A stretch of DNA of 64,000 nucleotides from Gordius sp. MW1 (taxonomy: Eukaryota; Nematomorpha; Gordioida; Gordea; Gordiidae): NCBI GenBank assembly GCA_964036665.1, contig OZ038527.1, positions 20,172,221-20,236,220 of the forward strand. Direction: 5' to 3'. Positions 1 to 14,800 of this stretch are shown here, piece after piece. Made by a program: the position numbers and the translations under genes. The notes under the pieces were generated by a model. That model did no database searches and was not told the DNA's origin. It worked only from the letters and a program-made list of their open reading frames with translations. The first letter of the stretch is position 1; the number at the start of each line of letters is the position of its first letter.

Positions 1-444
1 TCTCATCTCCCCTTGTATTAATTTATTTTTTTTATTTCACCTCTATATTTAAATTATTACGCGTTTACGTGAACCCCTTCCCCTTATCAAAATACCACAA
101 CGTCTGGAAAAAGGAGTACATTTGAGTTCATACTACACACGCGCTGTTTACTAACACATATCTCTCTCCCTTCACATACTCTCCTCTCTTTCTCCTCCAC
201 TCCCGCCCCCTTCATGTGTGCTTGGATAGATATGGGGGCGGGAGTGGAAGAGATGGAGAAAGAGAGAGAGATGTGCTAGTAAACAGCGCGTGTGTAGTAT
301 GAAGATGATATGAACTCTAATGAACTCCTTTTTTCAGACATAGTGGGACGAATTTTGATAAGGGGAAGGGGTTCACGTAAACGCGTATAAATTTAAATAT
401 AGAGATGGAATGAAAAAAATAAATTAATACAAGGGGAGATGAGA
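1..444. mobile_element. Foldback (long inverted-repeat) element
   Basis: The first and last parts of this stretch are reverse complements of each other along nearly the whole length. TCTCATCTCCCCTTGT at position 1 is matched by ACAAGGGGAGATGAGA at 429-444, and the arms continue through ACGCGTTTACGTGAACCCC, the CGCGCTGTTTACTA block and the GGGGGCGGGAGTGGA block near the centre (about 205-250). The arms are about 200 bp with scattered mismatches and a short loop. This is the structure of a foldback transposon or long-TIR MITE. The left end coincides with the window edge, so the target duplication cannot be checked and the element may extend further left. No ORF is evident. Confidence 0.8.
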
Positions 445-836
445 CTTAAATTTACACAAAAACACTAATTTTTTTTAATATAAATTTAAAATGGCGTTGG
501 TATTCTACTTCAAAATACCCCAAAAACGCCATTTTTTACACCTATAACATTATTTATCTCAAAAACTAGAGGTTTTGAGAAAAAACTAAAAACATATTTG
601 TGATCAGCGCAAAATTCTTTATCAGGATTATTGGTCTGATTGCAGGATGGAATCACAAAGTCAAAATTTGTAGACTAGTGTATTTATAAGCTTTTATCCG
701 ATCCCGCAAAATATAGGAAAATGCTTCTTTAACAAGATTTTTCTACCCATCGCAAATAAGTCCCAATTTTTTTAAGCCATTGTATTCAACAGAAAAATAT
801 TTAATCCATTTTCGTTTGTAAGATTGATCTAAAAGT
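445..836. other. Intergenic, nothing recognised
   Basis: AT-rich sequence between two inverted-repeat elements. No coding exon, RNA gene or repeat could be supported here. Confidence 0.6.
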
Positions 837-845
837 ATAATTATC

Positions 846-1245
846 GCTTTTGTTCAAAATAACGACAGTATCATAATACTGACAATCATTATATGTATAT
901 AATAAAATATATAGAATTATATATAAGCAATTTCTACATACTTATTATAATATATTAAACACTAAATTATATAATTAACAAAGAAAAGTTATTATAAAAT
1001 TACTTAATCTTATTAAGTGTTATATACTTGTGCATTCCATGAGGATTATAGCTTGAAATATATTCAATACTAAATTATATAATTAAGTATTACAAGTTAG
1101 TCTGGTAAAGGGTGCTATATAATTAAGTGTATATAATAAACTATATGTAATAATATAAAAGCAATTTATACATACTTAATTTATTAAATACTAATTTTTT
1201 ATGGTTGTCGTTATTATGATACTGTCGTTATTTTGAACATGATTC
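846..1245. mobile_element. MITE with terminal inverted repeats and 9-bp target duplication
   Basis: A 400-bp element. The left arm TGTTCAAAATAACGACAGTA (851-870) continues as TCATAATA; its reverse complement lies at about 1205-1239. The sequence ATAATTATC occurs at 837-845 immediately before it and again at 1246-1254 immediately after it, giving a perfect 9-bp target-site duplication. The inside is AT-only filler with internal near-direct repeats containing ACTAAATTATATAATTAA. A 9-bp duplication fits Mutator-like (MULE) MITEs, but this is inferred only from duplication length. No coding capacity. Confidence 0.75.
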
Positions 1246-1254
1246 ATAATTATC

Positions 1255-2881
1255 TGGCTTCATTTATATTTGATCATTTCAATTGTCATGGCTGGTTGAA
1301 CTCCATACTATTTTATTATATTAATGTTAGTACATTAATACTCAACCAATTATTGTGAATATTATTGTTAATTAATGAAGTATGGGCAAACCCTGAGAGC
1401 ATGGGCGTCGCTCTCAAACGTTACAATACGCCTTACCTCATTTTACCCTGAATTGTATACCAGATACATTGCTTTGTTACGAAGTATAGAAAGCTGAAAT
1501 GTAAAGCTTTACAAGACCACATTAAGGGTCGAGGGGCGCTCGGGAGTCTTAATCACAGAGAATGGAGACCAGGAGTAAAGGTACTAGTGGATTTGCTAGC
1601 GCAGATTATATTTTATTTAAATAATATAAAAACCCCGATTGTTTGTTTATATCAAATTAAATTTTTTTTGATAAGTCAAAATAAAAAAATAGAAATTATA
1701 TGATAGATCAGAAAGGTCTAAAATAAATTTTATATTGTTGAAGAACGAACCGTAAGCCGATACTTTATAATAATGTACAGCATAACGTGAATAGATCATT
1801 TAACAAAGCGATTAGTAAGTTTTAAAAGAGGAAAGTAGCAAGGCGATAAAAAATAGTAAATGAAAATGGTCCTGACAAAGGGAATTATTGGATTCATATG
1901 TTTTGGGAACAATCAGTCATAGATTTGTATTTAAAATTATTACAAAATTTAAGAAATATTAAATGAACAATAAATGAGGCAATTGCTTAGACTTATACCT
2001 GCAACATTTTTTATTACTTCGTTTGCATATTATTAGAAAATTAAAAGATGGATTGCAAATTTTAAAGAACAAAGCCAAATTGTCGTCTCATCTTAAATAT
2101 TTAATTATAAAAAAAGAGAAATACGTTCATTGATATGTTGCATATTAATAATAGCTTTTTTAAAATAGTTAAAATGTAATTTACCTCTTTTTAAATTAAT
2201 TTTTTCAATAATTATCACCTTAGACATAATATACCTTAATATTATAAACACATAAACTCAAAATAATATAACAACAACACATATAATTTTAATAAAGCAT
2301 AATGCGATTTTTGGTGAAATGTATTACGACATCAGTAATTTCGTTCTAATAATTTACTCAATTTGCCCCATCTATTTATGGTTTATCCCCACAATTTTTA
2401 TGGTAATTCTTATTTAAGACAACAGATAATTTCTGAGATTTTAAAAAAGTTGTTGTAAATGGCCCTTAAAGCTTATAGTTGAAAAAATACTAAGTTATTT
2501 AAATGGGGTAATTTGCCTACATCCATTATTAAACTAGGCATAGAGTAGGATTGTAATCAGGGCAGGGCTTAATTATTTATTTTTTACACTAGTCAAAAAT
2601 CTGTGGCATTGATGAAGCTTATAAATAAGTGTACTTAAATTCATCACAAATTAATTCTGACTTCAATTCTAACATCGACTTTGGGGCTAATCCTAATACT
2701 TTATCTAACGATTCTTTTGTTACCAATATTTTTGTGGGAAAATTTTGGGCTTGTAAAACATGGTCGGCAATAGTTGATAAGTTGCTAAGAGCTTAGACTA
2801 GTTGAATGATTTCGTGTAAATGCATATGTTTATGTTCATTGACAGCATATTGAAATTCCCGGGATAATCAAAAAATTAAAT
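1255..2881. other. Intergenic region upstream of timeless
   Basis: About 1.6 kb of AT-rich DNA before the timeless start codon. An in-frame TGA at 2840-2842 closes the reading frame upstream of the chosen ATG. A less AT-rich patch at about 1385-1580 contains no ORF or RNA fold I could recognise. The promoter and 5' UTR should lie here, but no convincing core element was identified. Confidence 0.5.
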
Positions 2882-5800
2882 ATGGCATTGATTCAATTAA
2901 AAGATGAAATCTTAGCATCTTGTAATGCTCTTGGATTTATGGAAGGTGAAAAATATATGAAAGAGCCAGATTGCTTAGGTATACTTTTTTTGCAACGTTT
3001 TCTACCAATATAAATAGAAACCCTTAAAGAAATCCTCAAATATTTAAAAAAAGATAATGAATATCATGATGCACGATTTTATTTGGGAAATCAATCAATT
3101 GTTCAGCATGATTTAATACCACTAATTCTTTTTTATCACGAAGATAAAACCCTATTTGATATTCTAATTAAGTAATTATATCCAGCTCTTTAATATAAAA
3201 GTTAGACTACTTTCTAATTTAACACATCCTATTATCTTGCTCTACCAAAACAAAAAACCACAAGATGTTCATGGACAAAAACGATATATTGAGCTTAATA
3301 ACTTACTATCTTTATATAAAAAAGTATTTTAAATAAGAATTTTTTTTGACTTAATAGGCCTTTATGAATGTTGAATTGTTTCAAATAATTAAGGAGAAAC
3401 TCTCAGATCTACTTCAATTGGTTAGTTAATCTAAAGCTTAATATATTTTTTATACATTTAAGGAGTGGGATCAAACCTTTGAAGAAGAAAATTATTCCAT
3501 TGAGTATATATTAGTGCTTATAAGAAATATACTTTTTGATGACTCTATCTCACCAGCCCTTGATGCTACAAACAATATTAATGCTATCTTAGAGTATATT
3601 TAGTTGATAAAATTTTAATTTATAGTACAGTATATGTGAAAAGTCTGGTATTTATCAATTGTTTTTATATCTTGCAATATCAGAGGATCATCATGCTTTT
3701 AATATGCATGTTTTGGAAATAATACATTTAATTTACATAGGATTTGTGAGTTAAAATTTATTGTCTTTTAAATGACTTATCTTATTAGGATGCTGAAAGA
3801 ATTGCAAACCTTGAAAATTCAACCAAAATAAATGAGTAAAATTAAAAAAGATATATATCTTTATTTTTTTTTACTAATAGCAGATTTTTTTAAACTGTGT
3901 TTTTTATATTGTTTATATATGTAATATATAATTTAGAGGCTAACGTTTTAATGAATATTAAATTTATATCATCATTTATCTAACCCTTTTTTGATGTATC
4001 TATAGTGAAATAAGCAAGTTGCGAAAGATTGAGCACATTCAACAAAAAAGTCTCAACAAACAAAGGTATAACTTTGGATACGATTTAAGCGATTAAATTT
4101 ATTTAATTATTGCTTTATAAAGAATCTAGTAAAAATATAGAACAGCAGCTGTAAAAAATTTGTGAAACCTTTTAAACCTTTGAAGCTTGTTAAAATGATT
4201 AAATTTTATATCTTTTCTGAAAATTATACATACCATCTTAAATCCTAGAATTTATTTGCCTCAAAACTGCAAACATTCTATTTTATATTGCCCATAAATT
4301 CCTTGCTAATTGTGTAATATAGTCGTTCAGCTTTTTCAAGCTTTTGAATCCAACCTACAGCTATTCTCTATGTGAATGTAATGAAACATTAATTTTATTT
4401 GATAGAAATACCAAAGAAAGATTGCTTAAAATCTAATAAATATAGAATACTACAGCTTCACCACTGGAAATTATAGTGTGGTGTAGTTAAATAAAAGTAA
4501 AAATGTTTATAATTAATTTTGACAAAATTCATTTATTAACATTATTTGCCACCATAAGTTTTTTTGTGTGCTGCTAAATTATTTATTGGATTGATTATAA
4601 AAATTCACAAAAAAAGCTAATACTACACTATTCTATTTCTTTTTCAAAGTTAAGGTCAATCTGTAATACTTACACAAATGCCCCCCTGTAATTAATATAT
4701 AAGTCTTTTTAATCCAGGCCCGCAACTTTACATGACAACCTATATATTGGATTTTATGGGCGTAGCCAGGATTTGATTTAGAGGGGGGTAAAATGATAAT
4801 TTTTAGTGGTTTTAGCCATAATGATATTAAATTTTTGAAAAATTTTTGGATTTAGAGGGGGGGAAGCCGCCCGCTTAGCCACCCCCTGGCTACGCCCTTG
4901 TTTAATTTAATTATTAATTTTAAAACAGAATTTTATAGTGTTAAGGCTAACTTTGCTTAATAGATAAAGAGGTAATTAAATTGGCACAACATGTATTCAA
5001 AGGTAAAAAGAGAATTGTTAGTTTTAAATTTAAATATACTAACTCCAACAAAAACTAATTTCTTAGTTACATCTCCCAACTTAATTTATCCCGTTAATAT
5101 TAATTGAGTTTTGTTTGAAGTTCAATTAGAAGGACACAGGATAAAGTGGTGGTTGTAAAATGAGTTAAAGTTGTGTTGTGAACCTAAAAATGACTTGCTT
5201 TTTAATTTTAACAAAATCATTCAGGTAAATTTAATCGTTGAAAAATATTTGTGTTTTACGTTTATAAAAAGCCTAATACATCCAAGATAATTATATTTTT
5301 AAGGAGACGCTTTTTAAATTTCTATTAAAAACAGAAATTTATTTTTGTTATCAATTTAGAACGTGGTACTAAAATAACATACAAAAACTATTTATGTAGC
5401 TTTTTGTTAGTTATTTAGCATGGGGAGTGAGGACTATTAAAGTGCTCTAAAACACGGTTCTAATTTTTATATTCTCTTTAAATTTATATACGCGTAAAAA
5501 AAATAAAATAATTTTTCGTACAATTTTACCATGGATAGGAGAGATAGATTTAAGGGGACTTATTGCTTGCAAGGATTTAAATCGATCTCGGAAAACGACA
5601 TGATCACCCATACCATAAGCGGGGACATTAAAGATTTACTCAAAGATTGCGACAGAAAACCGATTAAAAAGAGAAAAAATAGGAGTTCGGTCGGGCAAAA
5701 AATTACGAAACCCATCACTTCATCCAATACTCATCGCTTTTTGCATGATTTTGCCGTTAAATTCCTCAGGCTTTGCTATAACTCCTTCATGAAAAACGTC

Positions 5801-8800
5801 AAAGTACCTCACTTTATACAATCCCACTTAAATTTATCAATAAATAATCTATTTTTATTGTTAATTAATTCGTGTTTTTTAGAAATTATCAATTTATTTG
5901 TTATTTTATACACGGATCGATGCCATCAGTTTAGTTTTAGCTCGTTTTTATAGTTTTTTAGTCGTGAATTTAATGTTTTTTTGTTTGTGTTATACAGTAG
6001 TTATATAATTATAATTAATCACTACGTTAAAATAACTTGATATTTTATTGAATTAATAAGGATAAGCTGCTGAGGAATAACTCTTTGGAATCGGATGAGA
6101 CGCATTACCTGTGGACTATAGCATATTTTATGGAGTTTGCGCGACATTTGGATTTTGACGTCAAGTATTACAGGTTTAACTTTTAAAAAATATAGACATA
6201 AAATTTTTTCTTATTATTTTTTTGGTAGGGGGGGGATTATTATTATTATTATTATATAGTTTAAGTGAGGGCTTTAAAATGTTTTTGTTTCTAAAATGTT
6301 AGAACGGGAATTTACTATATAAATTTCAAGATGCTTTTTCTCAGTAAATGTTTTAATTATTAATGTCCAAATATTTTTTAATCGTTTATGCAATCACTAA
6401 TGATGGAAAGTTATACAATGCTTTTTTGTAAACTAAAATTTGTCCCAAAAATAAGCATCGGACCGAAATTTGTCTTACCCCATAAGCACTAATCTAAAGA
6501 GACACATAAATATCCTAGAGGTGTCAATAATTTCATGAATTTTTACATTTTTGGATCGTTTTTAAAACATAATTGTATATTGTTAGGGATGTTTATTATT
6601 GGTTAGAAAATATCAAATTTATACTTATTTATCTTATAACTCTAGCGAAACTTTAAATAATGACATGATCCATTATCTGGTTACTACGATTAATACCTAC
6701 CGGGAAAATGTTTTGGTCGATCGTGAAAATGCACTTCGATCGGCTAAAAGGTAAAATATTTCGCATATTTTAGTTTTTAAATATAAATTTTCCATTAAAT
6801 TTGCTGTAAAATATTGCATGAAATCTCAAACTCTATCACCCATACATTATATACACTGTTTTTATTTGTGTATTTTCAAATGGTTCAAATTTAATTTTGA
6901 AATGAAGTTGAAAGCTTTGTTTTTTCTTTGCAGAGCCCATCTAGCGCTAATGGCCTACAAGCAAATATTGTTTACGCTTAACCGTCTGAGCCTTTCGGGA
7001 TGCGAAGAAGTGAAGGACGGTGTTAAGGTTATCAAAGGTTTGAAAATTTTGCTAAACTTTTAATGTTTCAAAGATCAGGCCAAATTTTTGAAAGTTGACC
7101 AATAATTAAATTTTTATGGGAAAACTAATGGGAAAAGATTCCAAAATACAATGTATCTTTTGGCCTGCCCATGATTTGTTAGGTTTCTATTTACTAATAA
7201 ATAGGCTTTCTTGTTAAAAATGTCCTGTTTGACTTGCAAAATAGTGCTGAACGTTCAATATACTAAAAATAACAGCCTCTTTATTTTGTTGTCAACCTAA
7301 AATACCCCATGCCCCTATATCTTTATAATATAATAAGTTGTAAACTTTGTCGTAGTTTTATAAAAAAAAATCGGCATGCTGGCAGTGTTATTTGAGGAAA
7401 TTGGTTAGAAACTTTAATGTATATGTATTAAATATTTTGAAATCTTTACGTGGTCATTTCATGTTTTATATCAATCATTAAAATGATATTTTATAGCCTT
7501 AAACGTTTTATGAATTGTCTAACAACTTAGCCAATCTCTTTTACATGCCGGAATATCGAGACGTTCTGATGCACGCCTTCAAGACATACAATCCCGTTTA
7601 TTATTCCATGTAAAATTTATAAAAAATTATATTTCAAATAATACCTTAACACCAATGTACTGCATCTTTATTTAAGCCCTAATTTTTTTCTAACAAATGC
7701 GAATTAAAATAATTTATAGATTTAGCTTGTAAAGTAAATGTACTCATCGGAATTGCGAAGTTTTAGTTTTAATTTAAAAAATAAGTTTGAACATTTCGGG
7801 GTCTTAGATCTTACATATGGTTTCAAAATTGTTAAGCCTTAGAATATCTATTACGACCTTATCAAATTTCTTAAATAATTTTTGATTATTGGAACTCATT
7901 TTTTGCATACAATCATAGACAGGAGGGTTGATTTTAATTTTATGCTCCGATTTGTTTCACTTTTTATATAGAGACTACTTGAAAGATCTGATCGAATCGA
8001 CCCACGTCTTTATCAAGATGTTGAAGTGCTATTGCCAAGAATACAAGCATTTACCCGTGATGAAACGCAAGAAAAAGAGAAAAGTCAGGCGAAAACACAA
8101 GAAACGGGAAGAAAGAAGTGCGGAGCAACAAGGTTTCTTTAACCCTTACGTTAACTTTTTACCTTTAAAATTTAATTATTTTAGCTATAATTCACCTTAA
8201 ACTTTGGCTTTTTCTTCTAAGGATTTTGTAGCATTTTTGTAACTTATTCCATTTTAAGAAAATCAATTGGAAGAAGACACAGTTAAATCGTGGCAAGATA
8301 GTTATGAGAAGGATTTAGAGGAGGTGCTCGTTAGTAGTTCCTTTGATTTGGACAATAGCGAGATAAAGATTTTCGATTGCACTCTGGACTATGATATGGA
8401 AGAGCAAAAGTAATCGATTAAGATTAAATTAATTATAGAGGATTTGCCAATTTATTTGACGGCTTTTAAGGTGAATTTAGCAGAGCTTTTATATTTTTTT
8501 TATAAACACTCTTCTTCTTTATCGTGTTGAAAATCCCACAGACGTGGGGTAAGTTTTTAGCGGCCTCTTCCATCTGAGTCGCGTACATGCCATGCCAATT
8601 TCCATCTGTTTGACGTCCATATCCTTTTCGACCAGTCGTTTCCAGGTGGCACGTGGTCTGCCCCTTCCTCTTCTTCCAGGCACGTCCATCTCCAGCGTTC
8701 GCCGTGTGACATCGTCCTCGTCTCTTCGTAATACATGGGCGTACCACCGCAGTCGATTTTCTCTTAAGAAGTCCTTTTTCGCTTGTATACCCATCTTTGT

Positions 8801-11800
8801 CATCAAGGATTCGTTCGTCATGCGATCCAGCTTGGTGTAGCCTAAGCTCCATCGCACCATTCTCATTTCCGTGGCTTGCAAGAGTTTCTCCTCCGCGGTG
8901 GTTACAGCCCATGTTTCTCTCCCGTAAAGCAAGACCGGTCGCACGATGGTTTTGTACGCCTTGCTTTTCAACCAAATTGGTATCTTTTTGTCACACATGA
9001 CACCGGAGATGCTGCGCCACTTGAGCCATGCTTTCTTGATCCGAGAATGGACTTCGGCGGTACATCCTCCCTCTTGATGTAATAGCGAGCCAAGATATGT
9101 GAACTTATCAACCTCCGTGTACATTGGACCGTCATTTTTGTGCATTTGCGGACTACCGCTTATCATTTGCATGTAAACCGTTTTCTTCTCGCTGACCTTT
9201 AGACCGAATTCCGAAAAACGTTCTGACCATTTTTTCGCCTGATGAAAAACCCCTTCTCTTGTTTCATCGCATAGGACAATATCATCGGCATATAGCATAG
9301 TCCAAGGGGCTGGCTTGTGCAAGTCCTTTGTTATTGTATCCATAATTAGATTAAACAAGAATGGGCTTAACGCTGACCCTTGATGTAGTCCAATCATTAT
9401 TCGGAAGGGTTTCGTTTCTCCTACGGTAGTCCTAACAGATGCAACCGCGCCATTATACATTTCCTTGATAAGTCGAACATATCCTTCGGGTATATTTCTG
9501 GCTCTAAGGGACCACCATATTAAGTCTCTCGGAACCGTATCGTAGGCCTTTTCTAAATCGATGAAGACCATGTGTAAGTTCTTTCTTATGTCGCCATATT
9601 TTTCATCGTCTGCTTCAACGCAAAGATTGGATCCATCGTTGATTTACCGGCCACGAATCCAAACTGATTGGGCGAGAGACAAACTTCGTCATTGAGCCTT
9701 TTCACTAGCACCCTTTCTAGTAGTTTTAGTGAGTGGCAGGTCAACTTGATACCTCTAAAGTTGCCACATTCCTGCGCGTCTCCTTTGCCTTTGTATATGG
9801 GTATGATCGTACTTTCCCTCCATTGGTCAGGGATACGACTCTCATACAGCATAGCGTTAAATAGGCCTGTCATTATGTCGATTCCTTCTCCTTTGCACCC
9901 AAGCCAAGCTTCGATCGGTAAATCATCGGGACCTAGCGCTTTCCCTTTCCGCATCTTCGTTAGTTGCGCTCCTACTTCATAAGCCTGCAATGGTAAAACC
10001 AAGTTCGAGTTCGGTTCCACCCTCTCTAGCGGTCTTCTATCATTTGTTTTGTTCATCATATTTTGGAAATAATCTTTCCATCTTTTGATGACTTTCTTCG
10101 GTTTGCACAACGTTCGTCCCTCTTCGCTTTTAATGACTTTCAGTGTCCCGATCTCGACTTTTTTTCTCCCTGATCTTTGCGAGTTTATACATGACTATGT
10201 CGCCGCCCTTGGTATCGAGCTTGTTTGCCATATCGGTGTAAGCCTCGTTCCTCGCTATCGCAACCGCTATCTTAGCTTTGCGTTTCGCTTCACGATATGC
10301 CACGTAGTCTTCTCCTTTCTTCGTTTTGTACCATCGTAGGTACAACGCCTTCTTTTTTTCTATAGCCTCTTTGACCGAGTCATTCCACCACCATAGTTCA
10401 CGCTTGTGAGTTCTGCCGCCCTAAGTTCGTCGTAAGATTTGAAAGGCTGTTTCCTTTAGAACATTTGCAACGGTGTCCCACTTTTTGTTAATGTCGCCCC
10501 CCAAGCCTGCAACCTTCAAGAGCGGAGTTGCTCGAGCGTGAAACATTTCATTTGCACGATCATCCTTAAGCTTTTCGTACTTTGTCCTTGGCGTGTAGAC
10601 TTTTCTCCTTTCGGGAAAAATCTTTCTTGCTATATCGAGGACAACTGGCCGATGTTGCTTGGCGATTTCTTCCCCCGGTATAACCTTGCAATCTTTAACT
10701 TGCCACAAATTTTTGCGCTTCACTAGGATGTAGTCGACCTGTGTAAGGTGATCCCCACTGCTGTACGTCGCTAAATGTTCGGTACGCTTCTGAAAGAAGG
10801 TATTCACAATGGCCATATCGTAAGCTTGCGCCATCTGTAGTAACTTCTCTCCCTCTTTATTCTTCAACCCATAGCCATGCCCGCCGTGATTTTGTTCGTA
10901 CACGCCCCTTTCTTTCCCAACGTGCCCATTAAAGTCTGCTCCGATGATGAGATTCTCGTCAGGCTTCACGTAGCGTATTTCTTTTTCGAGCTTCTCATAG
11001 AATTCGTCCTTCTCATTTTCGGAACATCCAACCTGGGGCGAATACGCACAAATAACATTGACAAGGCCGCCTTGATCCGCCAGCTTTATGCACATCAATC
11101 TATCCGAGCATCGTTTGACTTCGACTACCTTGTCCTTAAAGGAATCGCTAAGCACTATACCGACCCCGTTCTTCCGTGATGGGGAACCAGAGTAGTATAG
11201 CTTGTAACCATCTCCTAGCTCCCTGGCTTTTGTTCCATGCCACCGCGTTTCTTGTAGACACGCTATGTGTATCCTTCGCCTTTTTAGCATCTGCGCAACC
11301 TCGATGCTCTTCCCCGTCAGCGTGCCCACATTCCAGCTGGCCACTCCTGTCTGTTCGACAACTAGATTCCTTAACCGCCTTCGTTGTGAGTGAGGCGGTA
11401 ACCCTTGTATATAAACACTATTGTTCATAATATATATCATTTAAGAACAAATTAACTGAATTGGCCCATCATTAATAGCTATTTTGAAAAAAATTATAAT
11501 CGAGATGTATTTTTAAAACAACCATAACTTAAAGTTATTATAGCATTTAATTTAACTAATGTATATTAAAGACTGCCCCTAAATTATATAATACCATTAT
11601 TGTCGTATTTTACCTAAAGCCTATTCTTGTTATTTAATATATTTATAATATTAAAAAAAATCAATCGTTATTGTTATTTTTAAAATTTGATAAAAGAAAC
11701 TGGTGTAATTTGTTTTGTTTTCACATGTAAATAATAGGCTGCATGCATTGTACAAAGTTCAGCTTGAGTTGAGGCGAAATGCCTGGGACAAGGCCGTGGA

Positions 11801-14800
11801 AACATTGAAATTATGTCGGTAAGTGAGCAAAATAAAACATAATATCTAAAAGTATAGATGCGATATTTGCAGGATTTCTGTTGTAAAATTCTTTTGAAGT
11901 TAAAACTCAAATTTTAAAAAATTTAGAGAAGAACGTTGATTTTTACGATGGTCTGGTTTATGTATAGATATAGCTTAAATTCTTATCATTCCTGTTCAAA
12001 AGAAATAGTTTGTTTAAGGAATATAAGTTTTTTTTTGTAAATGGCAAAATAGCTGAGAAAATACGCATAGAAACTAAAATGTGTTTTTGAAAGAGTATTT
12101 TAAAATGTTCAACTACTACTAGCCATTGGTGGGTATGGCCCAGAACCCGACATTTTATCAAATTATTATTTTTTGCACATTGGAAAGTATTAAATGTCAT
12201 TAGATCCTCTAAGTTTTGATAGATATATTTTTAATTAGCAACAATCAAACATATTTCTAGTAATAAAAAAAATTTGATTTTTCCGGGGTAAAAATATAAA
12301 ATGTAACTCATCGCATCCATTCTTAAAGACTTTTGATTTTGATCACACTGGTGTGTCGCGGTCATTTTTTTATTTTACTTTTCTCTATTTAATACTAGAA
12401 ATTGATCAGTTCAAAAATTTCTTATTGCTTCGAGTGTATTAAAATTATTTTCATTAGTAACATATGGCCAGAAGACGCTTTGTTCGGTAATCCCATGAGC
12501 ACAGGCGAAGATATTGCAGCCCTGAAAGAAATTTATGAAGCCGATATTCCCAGTATATCTACCATTTCTCTGCTTTTAAATGTTTTTTTGGTAAATTTTT
12601 TAATTTATTTCATCGATTTTATTTTATGGAATTTAATGTTTTTTTAATTTTTAGAACCCGACTTTACATTGAATGATAAAGGTGAGAGTTTAGCAAGGGA
12701 GCCGTCGGCAATGATTGAGGAAGAAGATGTTTCGGGTATTATTGTGAACATCTAGAAAGTTTTTTAAATAATAAAAACGATAATTTAAATTTTATAAATA
12801 TAATTTAAATTTGGTGTAGTGAATCGTGTTATTACTAAGCAAATAAACTTATATTTTTTTAATTATTTTGAATGAAATACGTCGTTTATTTTAGCCGAAA
12901 ATGAGCTTTTTTAAAATAAGTTATAAATGCTATAATTATACTTGAAAATGGCCGCATATAACAATTTGATCACCTACTTTAATATTATTTTATTAAAACG
13001 GGCAAATATTTTGGTGGCCATAACTAAACTTAAAATCCTATTTTTGTTATTTTTCGTTTAGTAATTTTGTATAAAAATCTAATGCTTGATTTAATGTTCT
13101 AAATATTTTAGAAGAATATGAGGATAGCGAGGATGAAGATAAATTTTTGGAGGTTGAAGATGAATTTGATTTGAAGCACTTCTTATATTCGTAAGTTTAT
13201 ATAGCTGCGATTTAGATTAAGGCTTTATAATATTGAATTAGAAACCTAATGGGCATAGCCACGATTTCAATTGGGGGGCTGTAGTTTTTGGTGGAAATTT
13301 AAAATTGTTTTATTGCCATTTAAAATAATATCGGTCGTGAGCATCATAAAGTAAAACCTCTATGAGCTGTATTTTACCTTTAAACGATATCAGATTTAAA
13401 CGAATATCTTAAAACTTTCTTTTTAAGTAAAGTTTCATATTTTTTTAGTCATTTAGCATTAGTATGGTCAAATACTTTCAAAAAAATTATTACCTTTCCC
13501 CTCCTAAATTATTTAACAAACTTTTGGTTAACCTAATTCTTATTCTATGATAACTAAAACCTGTCAAGTTCTGTCTATAAAATAGCGTTCAAACATAATA
13601 AATAAATTAATTAATAAATAAATACTCAATTTCAATATAAATGTGCTCGACTCTTAATGATTTTTTTCCATTGTACCCTTATTAGATTTGCTAATCCAAC
13701 CGTCGTGAAATGTTACTCGTTGGCTATGAAAGAATTCAACACAAATTCCACCTTTACAAATCACTGCGTCGCCAAGATGTGTTATCGAATAGCCGTGGAA
13801 CAGCAATTGCCTGCCATGTTTTTCCAACTTTCTTACTTTAAAATTTTTCAAGATATCCTCCAAGCCTGCACTCTTAATCAGGGAAACGAACTCGAGGTGA
13901 GAACTTGACATTCGTTCGTTTTGATTTTACTATTGTTTTCACAACTGTATTTAGCCAACACAAATATTATTTGTTTTTTCCCAAAACTTAAGAATACTTT
14001 TTTTGTTATGATACGTGAACGAGGATAAAATAATATAAATAAAAAACTATTCTTCACATTGGTCAAGAGTTAATAGACTGTGTCAGTTAATGATTTATAA
14101 TCACTCCAAAATTACTAATTTTTTTTTTAAATTTAATATGATTTATGAAAATTTAAGTTTAGTCTGAACAAAATTTTTATACTGCTCTTTTATAATAATT
14201 TAAGACCAAAATTTTTTATAGCAGCTTGTTCCTTTATTTTGGAGAAGAAAATAGGAATTTAAAGATGACAATATTACTTTAGTTATTATCAACGGTTCAC
14301 TGTTACTATTTTTCATTGTATTAAGGGTCTCACTATAATATATCTAACCCCGCTACTGTCATGCCTCCTCATTCATTGTGTCTTAATTTTTAAAATGATT
14401 TTTTAAACTTGTTTTTACCAATTATGCTACAAGGATATCCAAAATTTTGCCCTCTACATTACGCGCAAATTCTTAAAGACCGTTAAAACGAACAAATTAG
14501 CCTACGTGGACGCTTTGTTTTGGAAAACGGCTATAGAATCTCTCGAGGTTATAACTGGTTACGACAAGGAAGAGAGGTATAATAAATCCACAAAGCGTTG
14601 TAAGAATTTCGCTGGGTACTTTTAAAATAAAAGGGCCCCTTTTTTGATAAACCTTCGGAATTGTGGAATAAGTGCATCGAGCTAAAAGGGAAATTAAAGT
14701 TTTGGGTCTTGCAACTTTAAATTTATCAAAAACTTTAAACTAATTGACCCAATGTGTATTTTTAAGTTGTGGGGACTGTACCCTTTGTTTTGTAAATCAC

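Noticed and set aside
5531-5953. ATG-initiated frame of 140 codons taken as a separate gene
   Set aside because: The ATG lies just before the splice acceptor of timeless exon 9 and the frame runs past the donor at 5804. Only 5539-5803 is coding.
8592-11430. Plus-strand open frames across the LINE in timeless intron 15
   Set aside because: They are shadows of the antisense endonuclease/reverse transcriptase frame.
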